Of a stretch of 64,000 nt of DNA, positions 16,868 through 29,700 are shown in pieces. The notes below the pieces were generated by a model. That model did not search any database. It was not told the DNA's origin and worked only from the letters and a program-made list of their open reading frames with translations. The translations under genes and the position numbers were made by a program. The stretch's first letter is position 1. Each line of letters begins with the position of its first letter. Origin of the DNA: Halopseudomonas bauzanensis (lineage in GTDB: Bacteria; Pseudomonadota; Gammaproteobacteria; Pseudomonadales; Pseudomonadaceae); the NCBI RefSeq assembly GCF_900114735.1, contig NZ_FOUA01000004.1:62001-126000 (forward strand), read 5' to 3'.

Positions 16868-18703
16868 ATGATCTTGCCGCTGAAACTGCTTTATGCCCTG
16901 CTACTGATTATCCTGCTCTGCCCTGCGGCAAGCGCGGCCGTCTATAAACAGCATGGTTATGCAGTCTTCGGTCAGCCCAAGTACACCAAGGACTTCACCC
17001 ACCTCGACTACGTCAACCCCGACGCGCCCAAGGGTGGCACGCTGCGGGTAATGGGCAGCGGCACTTTCGACACCCTCAACCCCTACACCCTCAAGGGCAC
17101 CAGCCCGATCAGTACCGGCAATTTCTATCAATACGGCATCAGCGAGCTGAACGAGCCGCTGATGGTTGGCAATGGCATTTATGACCCGTCGGGCGACGAA
17201 CCCTATTCCGCCTATGGCCTGATCGCTGAAACCCTGGAGTTCTCCGACGACCGCAGCTGGGTGGTATTCAATCTGCGGCCCCAGGCGCGCTTCCATGACG
17301 GCCGGCCGATCACCGCCCACGATGTCGCCTTCAGCTACCGGCTGCTGAGCGAACAGGGGCACCCCAACTATCGGGCCATGCTGCAGGAAATCGAGCGCAT
17401 CGACCTGCTCGGCACCCACCGTATTCGCTTCATCTTCAAGAGCAGCAACAACCCACTGCTGATCCTGCGCCTGGGAGAGCTGCCGGTGCTACCCGAACAC
17501 TATTGGCGTGACCGCGACTTTACCGCGACCACCTTCGAACCGGCGCTGAACAGCGGCCCCTACCGCATCACGCAGGTCATGCCAGGACGTCGAGTGGTAT
17601 TCCAGCGGGTGAAGGATTATTGGGGCAAGGACCTTCCGATCAACCGCGGCAAGTACAATGTCGACCGCCTGGAAGTGGAGTTCTATCGCGACAACAACGT
17701 TGCCTTCGAAGCCTTCAAGGCCGGAGAGTTCGACATTTATCTTGATCACAAGGCCAGCAACTGGGCCAACGCCTACGACTTTCCAGCGGTGACCTCCGGT
17801 GCGGTAGTCAAGCGGGCCATCAAACATGAGATTCCGGCTTCGACCCAGGCGTTGTTCTTCAATACCCGGCGCAGCCCCTTCGACCAGCGCCTGGTGCGCC
17901 AGGCGCTCGGCATGCTGTTCGACTTCGAATGGTCCAACCGGGTGCTGTTCTACGATGCCTACCAGCGATCACTGAGCTACTACCCCAACAGCCCTTTCAG
18001 CGCCACTGATTTGCCGGCCGGCCAGGAATTTCTCTATCTGTCCGAATATCGTGACCAGCTACCCAGCGAGCTGTTTCTGCAGCCCTACAGCCTGCCAACC
18101 ACCGATGGCCGGGGTATTCCGCGTGACACGCTGCGCCAGGCGGTGGAACTGTTCGCCGAAGCCGGTTGGACCCTGCGTAATGGACGACTGCAGAACGCCG
18201 CAGGCCGGCCACTGACCTTCGAGGTATTGCTGGTCAACCCGAGCCTGGAGCGCATCCTGCTACCTTGGAGCACCAACCTGGCCCGGCTAGGTATCGACTT
18301 GCGCATCCGCACGGTTGACCGAGCCCAGTACAAGGCCCGGCTGGATCAGTTCGACTTCGACATGATCCTCACCACGCTGCCGCAGACGCTGTCTCCAGGA
18401 TATGAGCAGCATGTCTATTTCCACTCCTCCCAGCGCGACGTCAAGGGCAGCCGCAACTATGCCGGTATCGCCAACCCGATCATCGACGAGCTACTGGGCA
18501 CACTTCTGGCCGCCAATACCCGCACCAAGCAGATCGCCGCCGCCAAGGCCATCGACCGGGTGTTGCTATGGGAGCACTATACAATTCCAAACTGGTATAT
18601 AAACTACCACCGCATTGCCCATCGAAGTACGCTGCGGTCATTGACGACTCCACCCTATTCATTGTCCATCCGCAGTTGGTGGATAGATAACAAGACCGAC
18701 TGA
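16868..18703 (+). CDS. nppA1: Periplasmic substrate-binding protein of peptide ABC importer (first copy)
   Basis: This 611-residue protein has a clear signal peptide (MILPLKLLYALLLIILLCPAASAA) and then an SBP_bac_5 (DppA/OppA-type) fold. It is of the YejA branch: the mature start GYAVFGQPKYTKDFTHLDYVN and the PKGGTLRVMGSGTFDTLNP motif are characteristic. It would bind oligopeptide-like ligands in the periplasm and deliver them to the NppBCD permease encoded downstream. In P. aeruginosa the equivalent five-gene locus takes up peptidyl-nucleoside antibiotics. It heads an operon, 17 bases before a second binding protein with clear similarity throughout, which indicates an old tandem duplication. 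Confidence 0.85.
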   Translation: MILPLKLLYALLLIILLCPAASAAVYKQHGYAVFGQPKYTKDFTHLDYVNPDAPKGGTLRVMGSGTFDTLNPYTLKGTSPISTGNFYQYGISELNEPLMVGNGIYDPSGDEPYSAYGLIAETLEFSDDRSWVVFNLRPQARFHDGRPITAHDVAFSYRLLSEQGHPNYRAMLQEIERIDLLGTHRIRFIFKSSNNPLLILRLGELPVLPEHYWRDRDFTATTFEPALNSGPYRITQVMPGRRVVFQRVKDYWGKDLPINRGKYNVDRLEVEFYRDNNVAFEAFKAGEFDIYLDHKASNWANAYDFPAVTSGAVVKRAIKHEIPASTQALFFNTRRSPFDQRLVRQALGMLFDFEWSNRVLFYDAYQRSLSYYPNSPFSATDLPAGQEFLYLSEYRDQLPSELFLQPYSLPTTDGRGIPRDTLRQAVELFAEAGWTLRNGRLQNAAGRPLTFEVLLVNPSLERILLPWSTNLARLGIDLRIRTVDRAQYKARLDQFDFDMILTTLPQTLSPGYEQHVYFHSSQRDVKGSRNYAGIANPIIDELLGTLLAANTRTKQIAAAKAIDRVLLWEHYTIPNWYINYHRIAHRSTLRSLTTPPYSLSIRSWWIDNKTD

Positions 18704-18720
18704 ACAGGAAGGCCATCTCG

Positions 18721-20553
18721 ATGTTCGACACCTTGAAGACCTGTCTGGGATGCCTGCTGCTGGCAGCATCGACCGTTGCCATCGCCGCGCCCGGCGGCCA
18801 TGCATTGACCCTGTACGGCGAGCCGCCGAAGTACCCGGAAGACTTTTCCCACTTCGACTACGTCAATCCCCAGGCCCCCAAAGGCGGCACCTTGCGATTG
18901 TCCGGGTTCGGCAGTTTCGATTCCTTCAACGGTTTCATCAGCCGCGGCACGGCTGCCAGTGAACTCGGCCTGATCTATGACACCCTTATGGTACAGTCGC
19001 TGGACGAACCCTTCTCCGAATACGGCCTGCTGGCCGAGCGCATCGAGCGGCCAGCCGACAATACCTGGGTACGTTTCCACCTGCGCCCCGAAGCCCGCTT
19101 TCATGATGGCGAGCCGGTCACTGCGGCCGATGTGGTATTCACCTTCAACACCCTGATAGAACAGGGTGCACCCTTCTACCAGGCCTATTACGCCGACGTA
19201 AAGGAAGTGGTGGCCGACACCGAGCGCAGCGTGACCTTCCAGTTCCACCATGGTAATAACCGTGAGTTGCCGATGGTGCTGGGTCAATTGCCAGTGCTAC
19301 CAGCACATTATTGGGCCGACCGGGACTTCACCCGTAACGGTCTGGAGCGGCCGCTGGGCAGCGGCCCCTACCGCATCGGGCAGGTACGTCCCGGCCGCTC
19401 GGTGACCTTCGAGCGGGTCGCCGATTATTGGGCGGCCGAGTTGCCGGTGCGCAAGGGCTTCTACAACTTCGATCGCGTGGTGGTGGACTACTATCGCGAT
19501 ACCGGCGTCGCCCTGGAGGCGTTCAAGGCTGGTCAACTGGATTTCAACCTGGAGTTCAGCGCCAAGAACTGGGCCACTGGCTACGACAGCCCGGCGCTGA
19601 GCCAAGGTCGCATCATCAAGGAAGAGATCGCCAACCAGAACACCCAAGGCATGCAGGGCTTCATCTTTAATCTGCGCAAGCCCTACTTCCAGGATGTCCG
19701 CGTACGCCAGGCAATCGCCCTGCTATTCGACTTCGAATGGGCCAATGAGCGCCTGTTCCATGGGGCCTACACGCGCAGTGCCAGCTACTTCGGCAACTCC
19801 GAACTGGCGGCCGATGGCTTGCCTGGAGAAGATGAACTGGCGCTGCTGGAACCATTGCGCGAACAGCTGTCCAAGACCGTGTTCGATAGCGCCTATCTAC
19901 CTCCGCAGACCGATGGCAGCGGCAGTATCCGCGATCAGCGCCGCCAGGCCTACGACCTGCTGCAGGAGGCCGGCTGGCGAATCGAGAACGATCAGTTGAT
20001 CAATGCCGATGGCGTCCCGCTGAGCTTCGAGTTCCTGCTGATCCAGGCCGATTTCGAGCGGGTGTTGCTGCCCTTCAAACGCAACCTGGCCTCCCTGGGG
20101 ATCGATATGCAGCTGCGCCGCATCGATGTTTCGCAGTATGTAAATCGGCTGCGTTCAAGGGATTTCGACATGGTAGTCACCAGCTTTCCACAATCCAATT
20201 CACCGGGTAACGAGCAGCGTGAATACTGGCACTCCTCCAGCGCCGACAACCCCGGTAGCCGCAATCTCATCGGCCTGCGCGACCCGGCTATCGACCAGTT
20301 GGTGGATGGCTTGATCATCGCGGATTCGCGAGCCGAGCTGATCACCCACACCCGCGCCCTGGATCGGGTGCTGCGCGCCGGCCATTACCTGGTGCCCAAT
20401 TACCACACGCCGGTCTACCGCGTGGCCTACTGGGACAAGTTCGCCCATCCCAGCCAGCCGCCCAAATACGATGTAGGCATGTACACCTGGTGGGTCAAGC
20501 CCGGCGCGCCGGACCCGGTATCGGTGCTGCCGACCGCAGAGCAGGAGCCCTGA
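18721..20553 (+). CDS. nppA2: Periplasmic substrate-binding protein of peptide ABC importer (second copy)
   Basis: This 610-residue paralog of the preceding gene has a signal peptide ending near IAAPGG, then the SBP_bac_5 fold with the same start pattern ([40 protein letters not shown]). The two copies align over their full length, including AFKAGxxDxxxxxxAxNWAxxYD and NxRxPxFxDxRVRQAxxxLFDFEW. Divergence between them suggests different ligand preference with a shared permease. The start follows the nppA1 stop by 17 bases and the stop precedes nppB by two bases, so all are one transcript. Confidence 0.85.
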   Translation: MFDTLKTCLGCLLLAASTVAIAAPGGHALTLYGEPPKYPEDFSHFDYVNPQAPKGGTLRLSGFGSFDSFNGFISRGTAASELGLIYDTLMVQSLDEPFSEYGLLAERIERPADNTWVRFHLRPEARFHDGEPVTAADVVFTFNTLIEQGAPFYQAYYADVKEVVADTERSVTFQFHHGNNRELPMVLGQLPVLPAHYWADRDFTRNGLERPLGSGPYRIGQVRPGRSVTFERVADYWAAELPVRKGFYNFDRVVVDYYRDTGVALEAFKAGQLDFNLEFSAKNWATGYDSPALSQGRIIKEEIANQNTQGMQGFIFNLRKPYFQDVRVRQAIALLFDFEWANERLFHGAYTRSASYFGNSELAADGLPGEDELALLEPLREQLSKTVFDSAYLPPQTDGSGSIRDQRRQAYDLLQEAGWRIENDQLINADGVPLSFEFLLIQADFERVLLPFKRNLASLGIDMQLRRIDVSQYVNRLRSRDFDMVVTSFPQSNSPGNEQREYWHSSSADNPGSRNLIGLRDPAIDQLVDGLIIADSRAELITHTRALDRVLRAGHYLVPNYHTPVYRVAYWDKFAHPSQPPKYDVGMYTWWVKPGAPDPVSVLPTAEQEP

Positions 20554-20555
20554 GC

Positions 20556-21629
20556 ATGCTCGCCTACATCATTCGGCGTCTGTTGCTGATCATCCCGACC
20601 CTGTTCGGCATTCTGCTGATCAACTTTCTCATCATCCAGGCCGCCCCCGGCGGCCCGGTGGAGCAGATGATCGCCAATCTGGAGGGCTTCGAAGGCGCTA
20701 CCAGCCGGATTGGCGGCAGCGCCCAGGGTGAGGTGTCCAGCGGCGGCAATTATCGCGGCGCCCAAGGCCTGGACCCGGAGATCATCGCCGAGATCGAGCG
20801 CATGTACGGCTTCGACAAGCCGGCCCATGAACGCTTCTGGCTGATGATCAAGGGCTATCTGACCTTCGATTTCGGCGACAGCTTCTTTCGCGATGCCAGC
20901 GTCATCGACCTGATCATCGAGAAGATGCCGGTATCCATTTCCCTCGGGCTATGGACTACCCTGCTCACCTATCTGATATCCATCCCCCTGGGCATCCGCA
21001 AGGCCATCCGCCACGGCTCGGCCTTCGATGTCTGGACCAGCTCGCTGATCATCGTTGGCTACGCCATCCCCGGTTTCCTGCTGGCGATCCTGCTGATTGT
21101 GGTATTTGCCGGCGGCAGCTATTTCGACTGGTTTCCACTGCGCGGGCTGACCTCCAACAATTGGGAGGAGCTGGATACCTGGGGCAAGATCACCGACTAC
21201 CTGTGGCACCTGGTTCTGCCGATCACCGCCATGGTCATCGGCAGCTTCGCCACCCTGACCATGCTGACCAAGAACTGCTTTCTGGATGAAATCGGCAAGC
21301 AGTACGTGACTACCGCCCGGGCCAAGGGGTTATCGGAAAATCGTGTGCTCTATGGCCATGTGTTTCGCAACGCCATGTTGCTGATCATCGCCGGCTTTCC
21401 CTCGGCATTGATCAGTGTGTTCTTCACCGGCGCCCTGCTGATCGAGGTGATCTTCTCCCTGGACGGCCTGGGACTGCTCGGCTTCGAGGCAGCAATCAAC
21501 CGCGATTACCCCTTGATGTTCGGCACTCTGTACATCTTTACCCTGCTGGGGCTGGTGGTAAAGCTGATCGGCGACATCGCCTATACCCTGGTCGATCCGC
21601 GGATCGACTTCGAAAGCCGGGAGGGTTGA
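20556..21629 (+). CDS. nppB: Peptide ABC importer permease, NppB/YejB type
   Basis: This 357-residue inner membrane permease starts [21 protein letters not shown], a typical first membrane segment of the DppB/YejB group. A periplasmic loop of about 80 residues, rich in Gly and Ser, follows (around residues 35-110), then about five more membrane segments. The EAA loop that contacts the ATPase is visible in [25 protein letters not shown], with ARAKGL as the core. The ATG at 20556 was chosen because it follows GGAG and gives the usual start; it lies two bases after nppA2. It pairs with NppC to form the membrane channel. Confidence 0.88.
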   Translation: MLAYIIRRLLLIIPTLFGILLINFLIIQAAPGGPVEQMIANLEGFEGATSRIGGSAQGEVSSGGNYRGAQGLDPEIIAEIERMYGFDKPAHERFWLMIKGYLTFDFGDSFFRDASVIDLIIEKMPVSISLGLWTTLLTYLISIPLGIRKAIRHGSAFDVWTSSLIIVGYAIPGFLLAILLIVVFAGGSYFDWFPLRGLTSNNWEELDTWGKITDYLWHLVLPITAMVIGSFATLTMLTKNCFLDEIGKQYVTTARAKGLSENRVLYGHVFRNAMLLIIAGFPSALISVFFTGALLIEVIFSLDGLGLLGFEAAINRDYPLMFGTLYIFTLLGLVVKLIGDIAYTLVDPRIDFESREG

Positions 21630-21633
21630 GTCG

Positions 21634-22662
21634 ATGCCGCGTTTTCAGTTATCACCACTCAACCGTCGCCGCTTCGCCCGCTTCCGCGCCAACCGCCGGG
21701 GCTGGTGGTCATTGCATGTGTTCATGGTGCTGTTCGTACTCAGCCTGGGCGCCGAGTTCATCGCCAACGACAAACCGCTGCTGCTGAGCCATCAGGATGA
21801 ACTCTACTTCCCGGTCTTCAAGCGCTACGCGGAAACCGAGTTCGGTGGCGAGTTTCCCATCGAGGCCGACTACCGCAGCCCCTATGTACGGGAACTGATC
21901 GAGGACGCCGGCGGCTGGATGCTATGGCCACCGATCCCCTATCACTACGACACCATCAACTATGACCTGCAGGTGCCCGCCCCCGCACCGCCCTCGGCGG
22001 ACAACTGGCTGGGCACCGACGATCAGGCGCGGGATGTGATGTCGCGGGTCATCTACGGCTTTCGCATCTCGGTGCTGTTCGCCCTCACCCTGACCATTCT
22101 CAGCTCGATCATCGGCGTCATCGCCGGTGCGGTGCAGGGCTTCTACGGGGGGCGCATCGACCTGTTCGGCCAGCGCTTCATCGAAGTCTGGTCGGGTCTG
22201 CCGGTGCTCTATCTGCTGATCATCCTGGCCAGCTTCGTGCAGCCGAACTTCTGGTGGCTGCTGGGCATCATGCTGCTGTTCTCCTGGATGGCGCTGGTCG
22301 ACGTGGTGCGCGCCGAGTTCCTGCGCGGGCGCAACCTGGAATACGTGCGCGCCGCCCGCGCCCTGGGCGCCGGTAACGGCACCATCATGTTCCGGCATAT
22401 CCTGCCCAACGCCATGGTCGCCACCCTGACCTTCTTCCCGTTCATTCTTACCGGCGGGGTGATTACCCTGACGTCGCTGGACTTTCTCGGCTTCGGCCTG
22501 CCGCCCGGTTCGCCGTCGCTGGGCGAGCTGATTGCCCAGGGCAAGGCCAACCTGCAGGCGCCCTGGCTGGGCCTGACCGCCTTCGTGGTGTTGTCAGTGA
22601 TGCTGTCGCTGCTGGTGTTCATCGGCGAAGCCCTGCGCGATGCCTTCGACCCGAGGAAATGA
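21634..22662 (+). CDS. nppC: Peptide ABC importer permease, NppC/YejE type
   Basis: This 342-residue inner membrane protein is the second permease. The N-terminus has the family pattern LNRRRFARFRANRRGWWSLHVF, then a membrane segment and a long periplasmic loop (about residues 45-130) containing the YejE-type LGTDDQARDVMSRVIYGFRIS motif. Five membrane segments follow. The EAA loop is LEYVRAARALGAGNGTIMFRH. It begins four bases after the nppB stop, and its stop is one base before the nppD start. Role: forms the translocation path with NppB and is energised by NppD. Confidence 0.88.
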   Translation: MPRFQLSPLNRRRFARFRANRRGWWSLHVFMVLFVLSLGAEFIANDKPLLLSHQDELYFPVFKRYAETEFGGEFPIEADYRSPYVRELIEDAGGWMLWPPIPYHYDTINYDLQVPAPAPPSADNWLGTDDQARDVMSRVIYGFRISVLFALTLTILSSIIGVIAGAVQGFYGGRIDLFGQRFIEVWSGLPVLYLLIILASFVQPNFWWLLGIMLLFSWMALVDVVRAEFLRGRNLEYVRAARALGAGNGTIMFRHILPNAMVATLTFFPFILTGGVITLTSLDFLGFGLPPGSPSLGELIAQGKANLQAPWLGLTAFVVLSVMLSLLVFIGEALRDAFDPRK

Positions 22663-22663
22663 C

Positions 22664-24289
<1,626 letters not shown>

Positions 24290-24315
24290 GGCCCTTTGCA
24301 AAACAGGAAAAGAAC

Positions 24316-25116
24316 ATGGGATTTCTAAGCGGAAAACGCGTACTCATCGTTGGTGTTGCCAGCAAACTGTCCATCGCGTCGGGTATTGCCGCGGCCATGC
24401 ACCGCGAAGGTGCTGAGCTGGCCTTCACCTACCAGAACGACAAGCTCAAGGGCCGCGTCGAAGGTTTCGCCAGCGACTGGGGTTCCAGTGCGGACATGTG
24501 CTTCCCCTGTGACGTGGCCGATGATGCCCAGATCGAGCAGGTGTTCGCTGAGCTGAGCAAGAAATGGCCCGATGGTATCGACTGTATAGTGCACTCGGTG
24601 GGCTTTGCCCCTGGCGACCAGCTGGATGGCGACTTCACCGAAGCAACCACCCGCGATGGCTACAAGATTGCCCACGACATCAGCGCCTACAGCTTCATCG
24701 CGCTGGCCAAGGGCGGCCGTGAGCTGCTGAAAAAGCGCAACGGCAACCTGCTGACCCTGACCTACCTGGGCGCCGTACGCACCATGCCCAACTACAACGT
24801 CATGGGCATGGCCAAAGCCAGCCTGGAAGCCGGCGTGCGCTACCTGGCCAACAGCCTGGGCGAGGACGGCATCCGCGTCAACGCCATCTCCGCTGGCCCG
24901 ATCCGTACCCTGGCTGCCTCGGGCATCAAGAGCTTCCGCAAGATGCTGGCGTACAACGAAGCCCGCACCCCGCTGCGTCGCAACGTGACCATCGAAGAAG
25001 TCGGCAATGCCGGTGCCTTCCTGTGCTCGGACCTGGCCTCCGGCATCTCTGGTGAGATCCTGTACGTGGACGGTGGTTTCAACATCACTGCCATGGGCAG
25101 CGTCGACCAGGAATAA
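24316..25116 (+). CDS. fabI: Enoyl-[acyl-carrier-protein] reductase FabI
   Basis: FabI performs the NADH-dependent last reduction of each fatty-acid elongation cycle. The 266-residue protein is an atypical SDR: the nucleotide loop is [13 protein letters not shown] (residues 13-25). The catalytic Tyr-x6-Tyr...Lys pattern is Tyr150, Tyr160 and Lys167 within [21 protein letters not shown]. Gly96 in HSVGFAPG is the position where E. coli mutations give triclosan resistance (Gly93 there); glycine predicts sensitivity. The ATG at 24316 follows GGAAAAG. In P. aeruginosa the ppiD-hupB-lon block follows fabI directly; here an efflux operon is inserted. Confidence 0.95.
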   Translation: MGFLSGKRVLIVGVASKLSIASGIAAAMHREGAELAFTYQNDKLKGRVEGFASDWGSSADMCFPCDVADDAQIEQVFAELSKKWPDGIDCIVHSVGFAPGDQLDGDFTEATTRDGYKIAHDISAYSFIALAKGGRELLKKRNGNLLTLTYLGAVRTMPNYNVMGMAKASLEAGVRYLANSLGEDGIRVNAISAGPIRTLAASGIKSFRKMLAYNEARTPLRRNVTIEEVGNAGAFLCSDLASGISGEILYVDGGFNITAMGSVDQE

Positions 25117-25167
25117 GCGGTACTTGCAGCCGCCAGACGGCGGCTGCAAGCGTCTGTAGCGCTCACC

Positions 25168-25308
25168 CTAGCCCAGGGTGGCGTTATCCCTCACAAAGCG
25201 GTACTTCACATCCCCCCGGATCATGCGCTCGTAGGCTTCATTGACCCCATCGGCGCGTACCATCTCGATATCCGACACGATGCCGTACTTCGTCGTCTGA
25301 ATGGCAGC
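25168..25308 (-). pseudogene. 3' remnant of a zinc-type NAD(P)-dependent alcohol dehydrogenase
   Basis: The minus strand encodes about 46 residues that match the C-terminal end of YahK/CAD-type alcohol dehydrogenases (YGIVSDIEMVRADGVNEA, then YERMIRGDVKYRFVRDNATL), ending in TAG at 25170-25168. Family members end in nearly the same way. Upstream of this the reading frame dissolves within a few codons and there is no start codon, catalytic domain or Rossmann domain, so about 300 residues are missing. It lies in the gap between fabI and the efflux operon, suggesting that a deletion or insertion event at this junction removed the rest. Confidence 0.75.
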
Positions 25309-25370
25309 CTTACAGAAACAAGCGGATTTGATTAGCCGGTGTGGTCTTCATGAATCCTTGAAGTTTTTCA

Positions 25371-26798
25371 TCAATGATTCGGGCCGCTCACCGATTGGAT
25401 CACCGGATCGTCCAGATCCCAGCCACCGCCGATGATTGCCGCCAGTTGCAGCGTAGCCGCCAATCTCTCCGCATGAATGTCCACCGCCACTCGACGGGTA
25501 CTCAGGGTAATGTTCTGCGCCGTGGCCACTTCGAGGAAGGAGACCTGCCCCGCACGATAGCGGTTGGTGATCACCCGTTCGTTTTCCAGGGCCAGTTGCA
25601 GCAGTGCATCCTGCTGCTCGGTCTTCTCCGCAAGGATCTGCAGCGTGGCCAGCGCATCTTCCAGTTCCTGCAGACTGTCGAGAACGGTCTGACGGTAGAA
25701 AGCCGCCTGTTCATCATAGCGTGCGATAGCGATGTCCCGGGTTGCCGCACGCTGCCCACCATCGAACAGCGTCTGGGCCAGGCTCGGCCCCAATGACCAG
25801 ACCCTGGCCGGAGCGTCGAACAATCCGCTGAAACTGCCACTCTGCACGCCGCCCCACACATCCAGGGTCAGGTCCGGCAGCCAGGCGGTCTGGGCTACGC
25901 CGATCTGCGCGTTGGCTGCGGTGACCAAGCGCTCGGCGGCGATCACATCCGGACGCCGGGCAATCAATACGGCAGGCAGGCTTTGCGGCAAGGCGGGGAT
26001 GGCCGGCAGGCCTTCACCCTCCTCTTGCAGATCCAGCTCAGCCGGTGCGATGCCCAGCAGGGCGGCCAGGGCATTCTGTTCCCGGGCACGAGCGGCCTGC
26101 AGATCATACATCTCGGTACGCAGCGACTGGCGTTGGGTCTCGGCCTGGATCACATCGGCCCGGGAGACGATGCCGGCGTCATACTGGTTGCGCGTCAGGG
26201 TCGCGGAGCGGTCATAGGCCACCATGGTCTCGTTGAGAATACCCTGCTGACGATCCAGCGCACGCAAATTGACGTAAGCGCCGGCCGCGGCCATCTGGAT
26301 GGCAAGCCGGGCCGCGGCCAGGTCGGCGGCGCTGGCCTGCAGGCTGGCCTGATCCGCCTCGATCCCCCGCCGCACCCGCCCCCAGAGGTCCGGGGCCCAG
26401 CCGATCTGCAGGCGGGCATCGTATTGCTCGGTAGCGGATCGCCCGGTGTCCCCACTACCGCCGCTACGGCTGCCGCCTACCGTGGCGCCTACCTCGGGGC
26501 TCAGACCGCCGCGGGCCAGCCGCCATTGGGCCTCGGCGGCGCGGAAGCGGGCCTCGGCCTGGGCCAGGGTCTGGTTCGCCTGGGTGCTGCGCTCAACCAG
26601 CGCCGTCAGGGTGTCATCCTCGAAAGCCAGCCACCAGTTGCCACTGGCCGCCCAGCTTTGCGCCGGCATCGGCTGCCAGCCCTCCTGGTGCCGAATGGTG
26701 GCGGTGTCCACGGTCTCGGGCTGAATGTAGTCCGGCCCCACAGTACAGGCAGACAACAGAACGGCAAGCAGGGTTATGGACAGCGGCAGTATTTTCAT
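25371..26798 (-). CDS. opmB: Outer membrane efflux lipoprotein, OprM/OpmB family
   Basis: This 475-residue protein is the outer membrane channel of the tripartite RND pump. The signal peptide ends in the lipobox LLSAC (Cys18), so the mature N-terminus is lipidated. Two tandem OEP (TolC-like) repeats follow, with the NodT-family marks WWLAFEDDTL near residue 53, RPDVIAAERLV in the middle and RYRAGQVSFLEVATAQ near the end. Its ATG overlaps the stop of the upstream permease gene by four bases, so it is translationally coupled as the last gene of the operon. Organisation matches muxABC-opmB of P. aeruginosa; mdtABC plus outer membrane factor is an equivalent name. Confidence 0.85.
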   Translation of the reverse strand: MKILPLSITLLAVLLSACTVGPDYIQPETVDTATIRHQEGWQPMPAQSWAASGNWWLAFEDDTLTALVERSTQANQTLAQAEARFRAAEAQWRLARGGLSPEVGATVGGSRSGGSGDTGRSATEQYDARLQIGWAPDLWGRVRRGIEADQASLQASAADLAAARLAIQMAAAGAYVNLRALDRQQGILNETMVAYDRSATLTRNQYDAGIVSRADVIQAETQRQSLRTEMYDLQAARAREQNALAALLGIAPAELDLQEEGEGLPAIPALPQSLPAVLIARRPDVIAAERLVTAANAQIGVAQTAWLPDLTLDVWGGVQSGSFSGLFDAPARVWSLGPSLAQTLFDGGQRAATRDIAIARYDEQAAFYRQTVLDSLQELEDALATLQILAEKTEQQDALLQLALENERVITNRYRAGQVSFLEVATAQNITLSTRRVAVDIHAERLAATLQLAAIIGGGWDLDDPVIQSVSGPNH

Positions 26799-29700
26799 GG
26801 CGATGGATTCATTGAGTCGGCCGGTTGCTCCCGGTGCCGCAGCACGCGCTGGCGCAAGCGCTCCAGGTATAGATAGATGACGGGTGTGGTGTACAGGGTC
26901 AGCAATTGGCTGACCGCCAGACCGCCGATAATGGTGATGCCCAGCGGCCGACGCATCTCGGCCCCCTCGCCAAAGCCCAGCACCAGTGGCACAGCGCCGA
27001 GCAGGCCGGCGAGGTTGGTCATCAGGATCGGGCGCAGCCGCAGGACGGCAGCACGGCGGATCGCCGCCTGGGGTGGCAGACCGTCACGGCGCTGGGCGTC
27101 CAGGGCGAAGTCGATCATCATGATGGCATTCTTCATCACCACGCCGATGAGCAGGAACAGCCCCAGCAGCGCGATCAGGCTGAAATTCGTGCCGCTCAGA
27201 TTCAGTGCCAGCAGCGCACCGACTCCGGCTGAGGGCAGGGTCGAGAGGATCGTCAGCGGATGCAGGGTGCTTTCGTACAACACCCCCAGCACCAGATAGA
27301 CCGCCAGCACTACCCACAGCAACAGCCAGGGCTGGTTCAGATTGACGCTGAAATCCGGCCGCCCGGACGAGGCCGGCACCGTATGCACACTGGTCGGCAG
27401 CATGATCTCACCGAGCAATCGGTCAATGGCCTGCTCCGCCTCATAGGCCGTTACGCCCGGGGCCAAAGCATAACCGACACCCACCGAGGCAAACTGCCCA
27501 TCATGCCGTACCCGGTCGCTGGCCATGCCGTAATCCCAGCTGGCGAAAGCGGACAGCGGAACTCGGGTGCCAGCATTGGTGATCACTTCGATCTGAGCCA
27601 ATACCGCCGGGTCTTCGGTATAGCGCGGGTCGAGTTCCATCACCACCCGATACTGGTTCAGTTCATCGTACAGCGTCGCTACCTGGCGTTGGGAGAAGGA
27701 GTTATTGAGAACCGAGGCAATGGTCGCCATGTCAACGCCAAGGCGGCGAGCGGCCTCGCGATCAATATCGAGCATTACCTGGCGAGTCTCTTCACCGCCC
27801 GCGGCGTCAACATCCACCAGTTCAGGCAACTCCTGCATGCCTTCGGACACCCGTTGCGACCATATTTTCAGGTCCTCCAGGGAATCGGAGCGCAATACCA
27901 CTTCGTGTTCGCTGCGGCGAAACGGTGAGCCGAGATAGATATCCTGGTCCACCATAAGGAACATAATGGCACCGGGAATCTGCGGCGGGTTCTGCCGCAG
28001 CCGCTCGATCACCTGTTGGGCAGACACGCCCCGCTCTTCCAGGGGTTTGAGATTGATCGACAGTTGGGCATTGGTGGTGCCACTGGCGCCGCCGCTGGTC
28101 CCAGTAAGATCCTGCACCGCCGGATCAGCCAAGATGAACTGCCGGTAGGCCTCGATCTTCGGCTGCATGACGCGGAACGAGAAACCGTCATCGCCCCGCA
28201 CGAAGCCGCGGATCTGGCCGGTATCCTGCTGCGGCAGGGTTTCCTTGGTAATGTTCACATACAGCCAGGCATTGCTGGCGATCACCGCCGCCAGGGCCAA
28301 CAGGATCAGTACGCCGTGGCGCAACGCCCAATCGAGGGTGTTCTGGTAACCCTCACGCAAATCGCTGAACAGGCTTTCGCTGTACCGCGCCACCACCCCG
28401 GGGGTCTGCTCGGCCCGGCTTTTCAACCACAGCGCGCACAGGCTCGGGGTCAGGGTCAGGGACACCAAGAGTGAAATGAGCATGGCCGCGGCCAGGGTAA
28501 TGGAGAATTCGCGGAACAACCGCTCAACTATTCCACCCATGAACAGAATGGAGACGAATACCACCACCAGCGCCACGTTCATCGCCAACAGGGTAAAGCC
28601 CACTTCGCCGGTGCCCTTCAACGCGGCCTGGAACGGCGTCAGGCCATTCTCGATATGCCGCTCGACGTTCTCCAGCACCACGATGGCATCGTCCACCACC
28701 AATCCCGCAGCGACGATCAGCGCCATCAATGACAGGTTGTTGAGGGAAAAACCGTAGAAATACATCACCACGAAACTACCGACCAGCGATACCGGCAGCG
28801 CCACCGAGGGGATCAGCGCGGTGCGCGCGCTGCCGAGAAACAGCCAGACCACCAGCACCACCAGCAGCGAGGCCAGCACCAGGGTGAACTGGGCCTCGTT
28901 GAGCGTGGAGCGGATGACCGGTGAGCGGTCCATCACCACCGCCAATTCACTGTCGGTGGGCATCAGCGCCTGGAGTTGCGGCAATTGCTCATGGATGGCA
29001 TCAATGGTGCGCACGATGTTGGCACCGCTCTGGCGGCTGACCATCAGGATCACCGCCGGCCGGTGATTGTGAAAACCGCTGGTGTAGCGGTTTTCCACCG
29101 AGTCGGTGACCGTGGCCAGATCGCCCAGCCGCACCACGGCACCGTCCTGATGGCGGATTACCAGCTCCCGATACTGCTCGGCGGTGCGCAGCGAATCGCT
29201 GATGCCCACCCGCCAGCGATGCACGTCATCCTCAACGAAACCCAGCGGATACAAGGCTGTGCTCTGGGTGATGGCGCTACGCACCTCGTCCAGGGCGATG
29301 CCGTTGTGCAGCAGGGCACCCGGGTCCAGCTGCACCCGCACCGCTGGCAGCGAGGCACCGGTAACATTCACCTCCCCCACCCCGCTGATCTGCGCCAACT
29401 TCTGCGCGAGGATGGTGGAGGCCGCATCATATAGATCGCTGGAGTCCAGATTGGCCGAACTGAGCGCCAACGCCATGATTGGCGCCTGGGATGGGTTGAT
29501 CTTGCGGTACTCGGGGTTGCCAGGCATACCAGCGGGCAGCTCGCCGCGGACGGTGTTGATGGCGGCCTGCACCTCCCGCGCCGCCTCATCGATATTCCGG
29601 TCCAGCTCGAACTGCAACATGATCTGGGTGGAACCCTGGTTGCTGCTGGAGGTAATGGCAACCACTCCGGAAATACTGCCCAGCGCGCGTTCCAGCGGCG

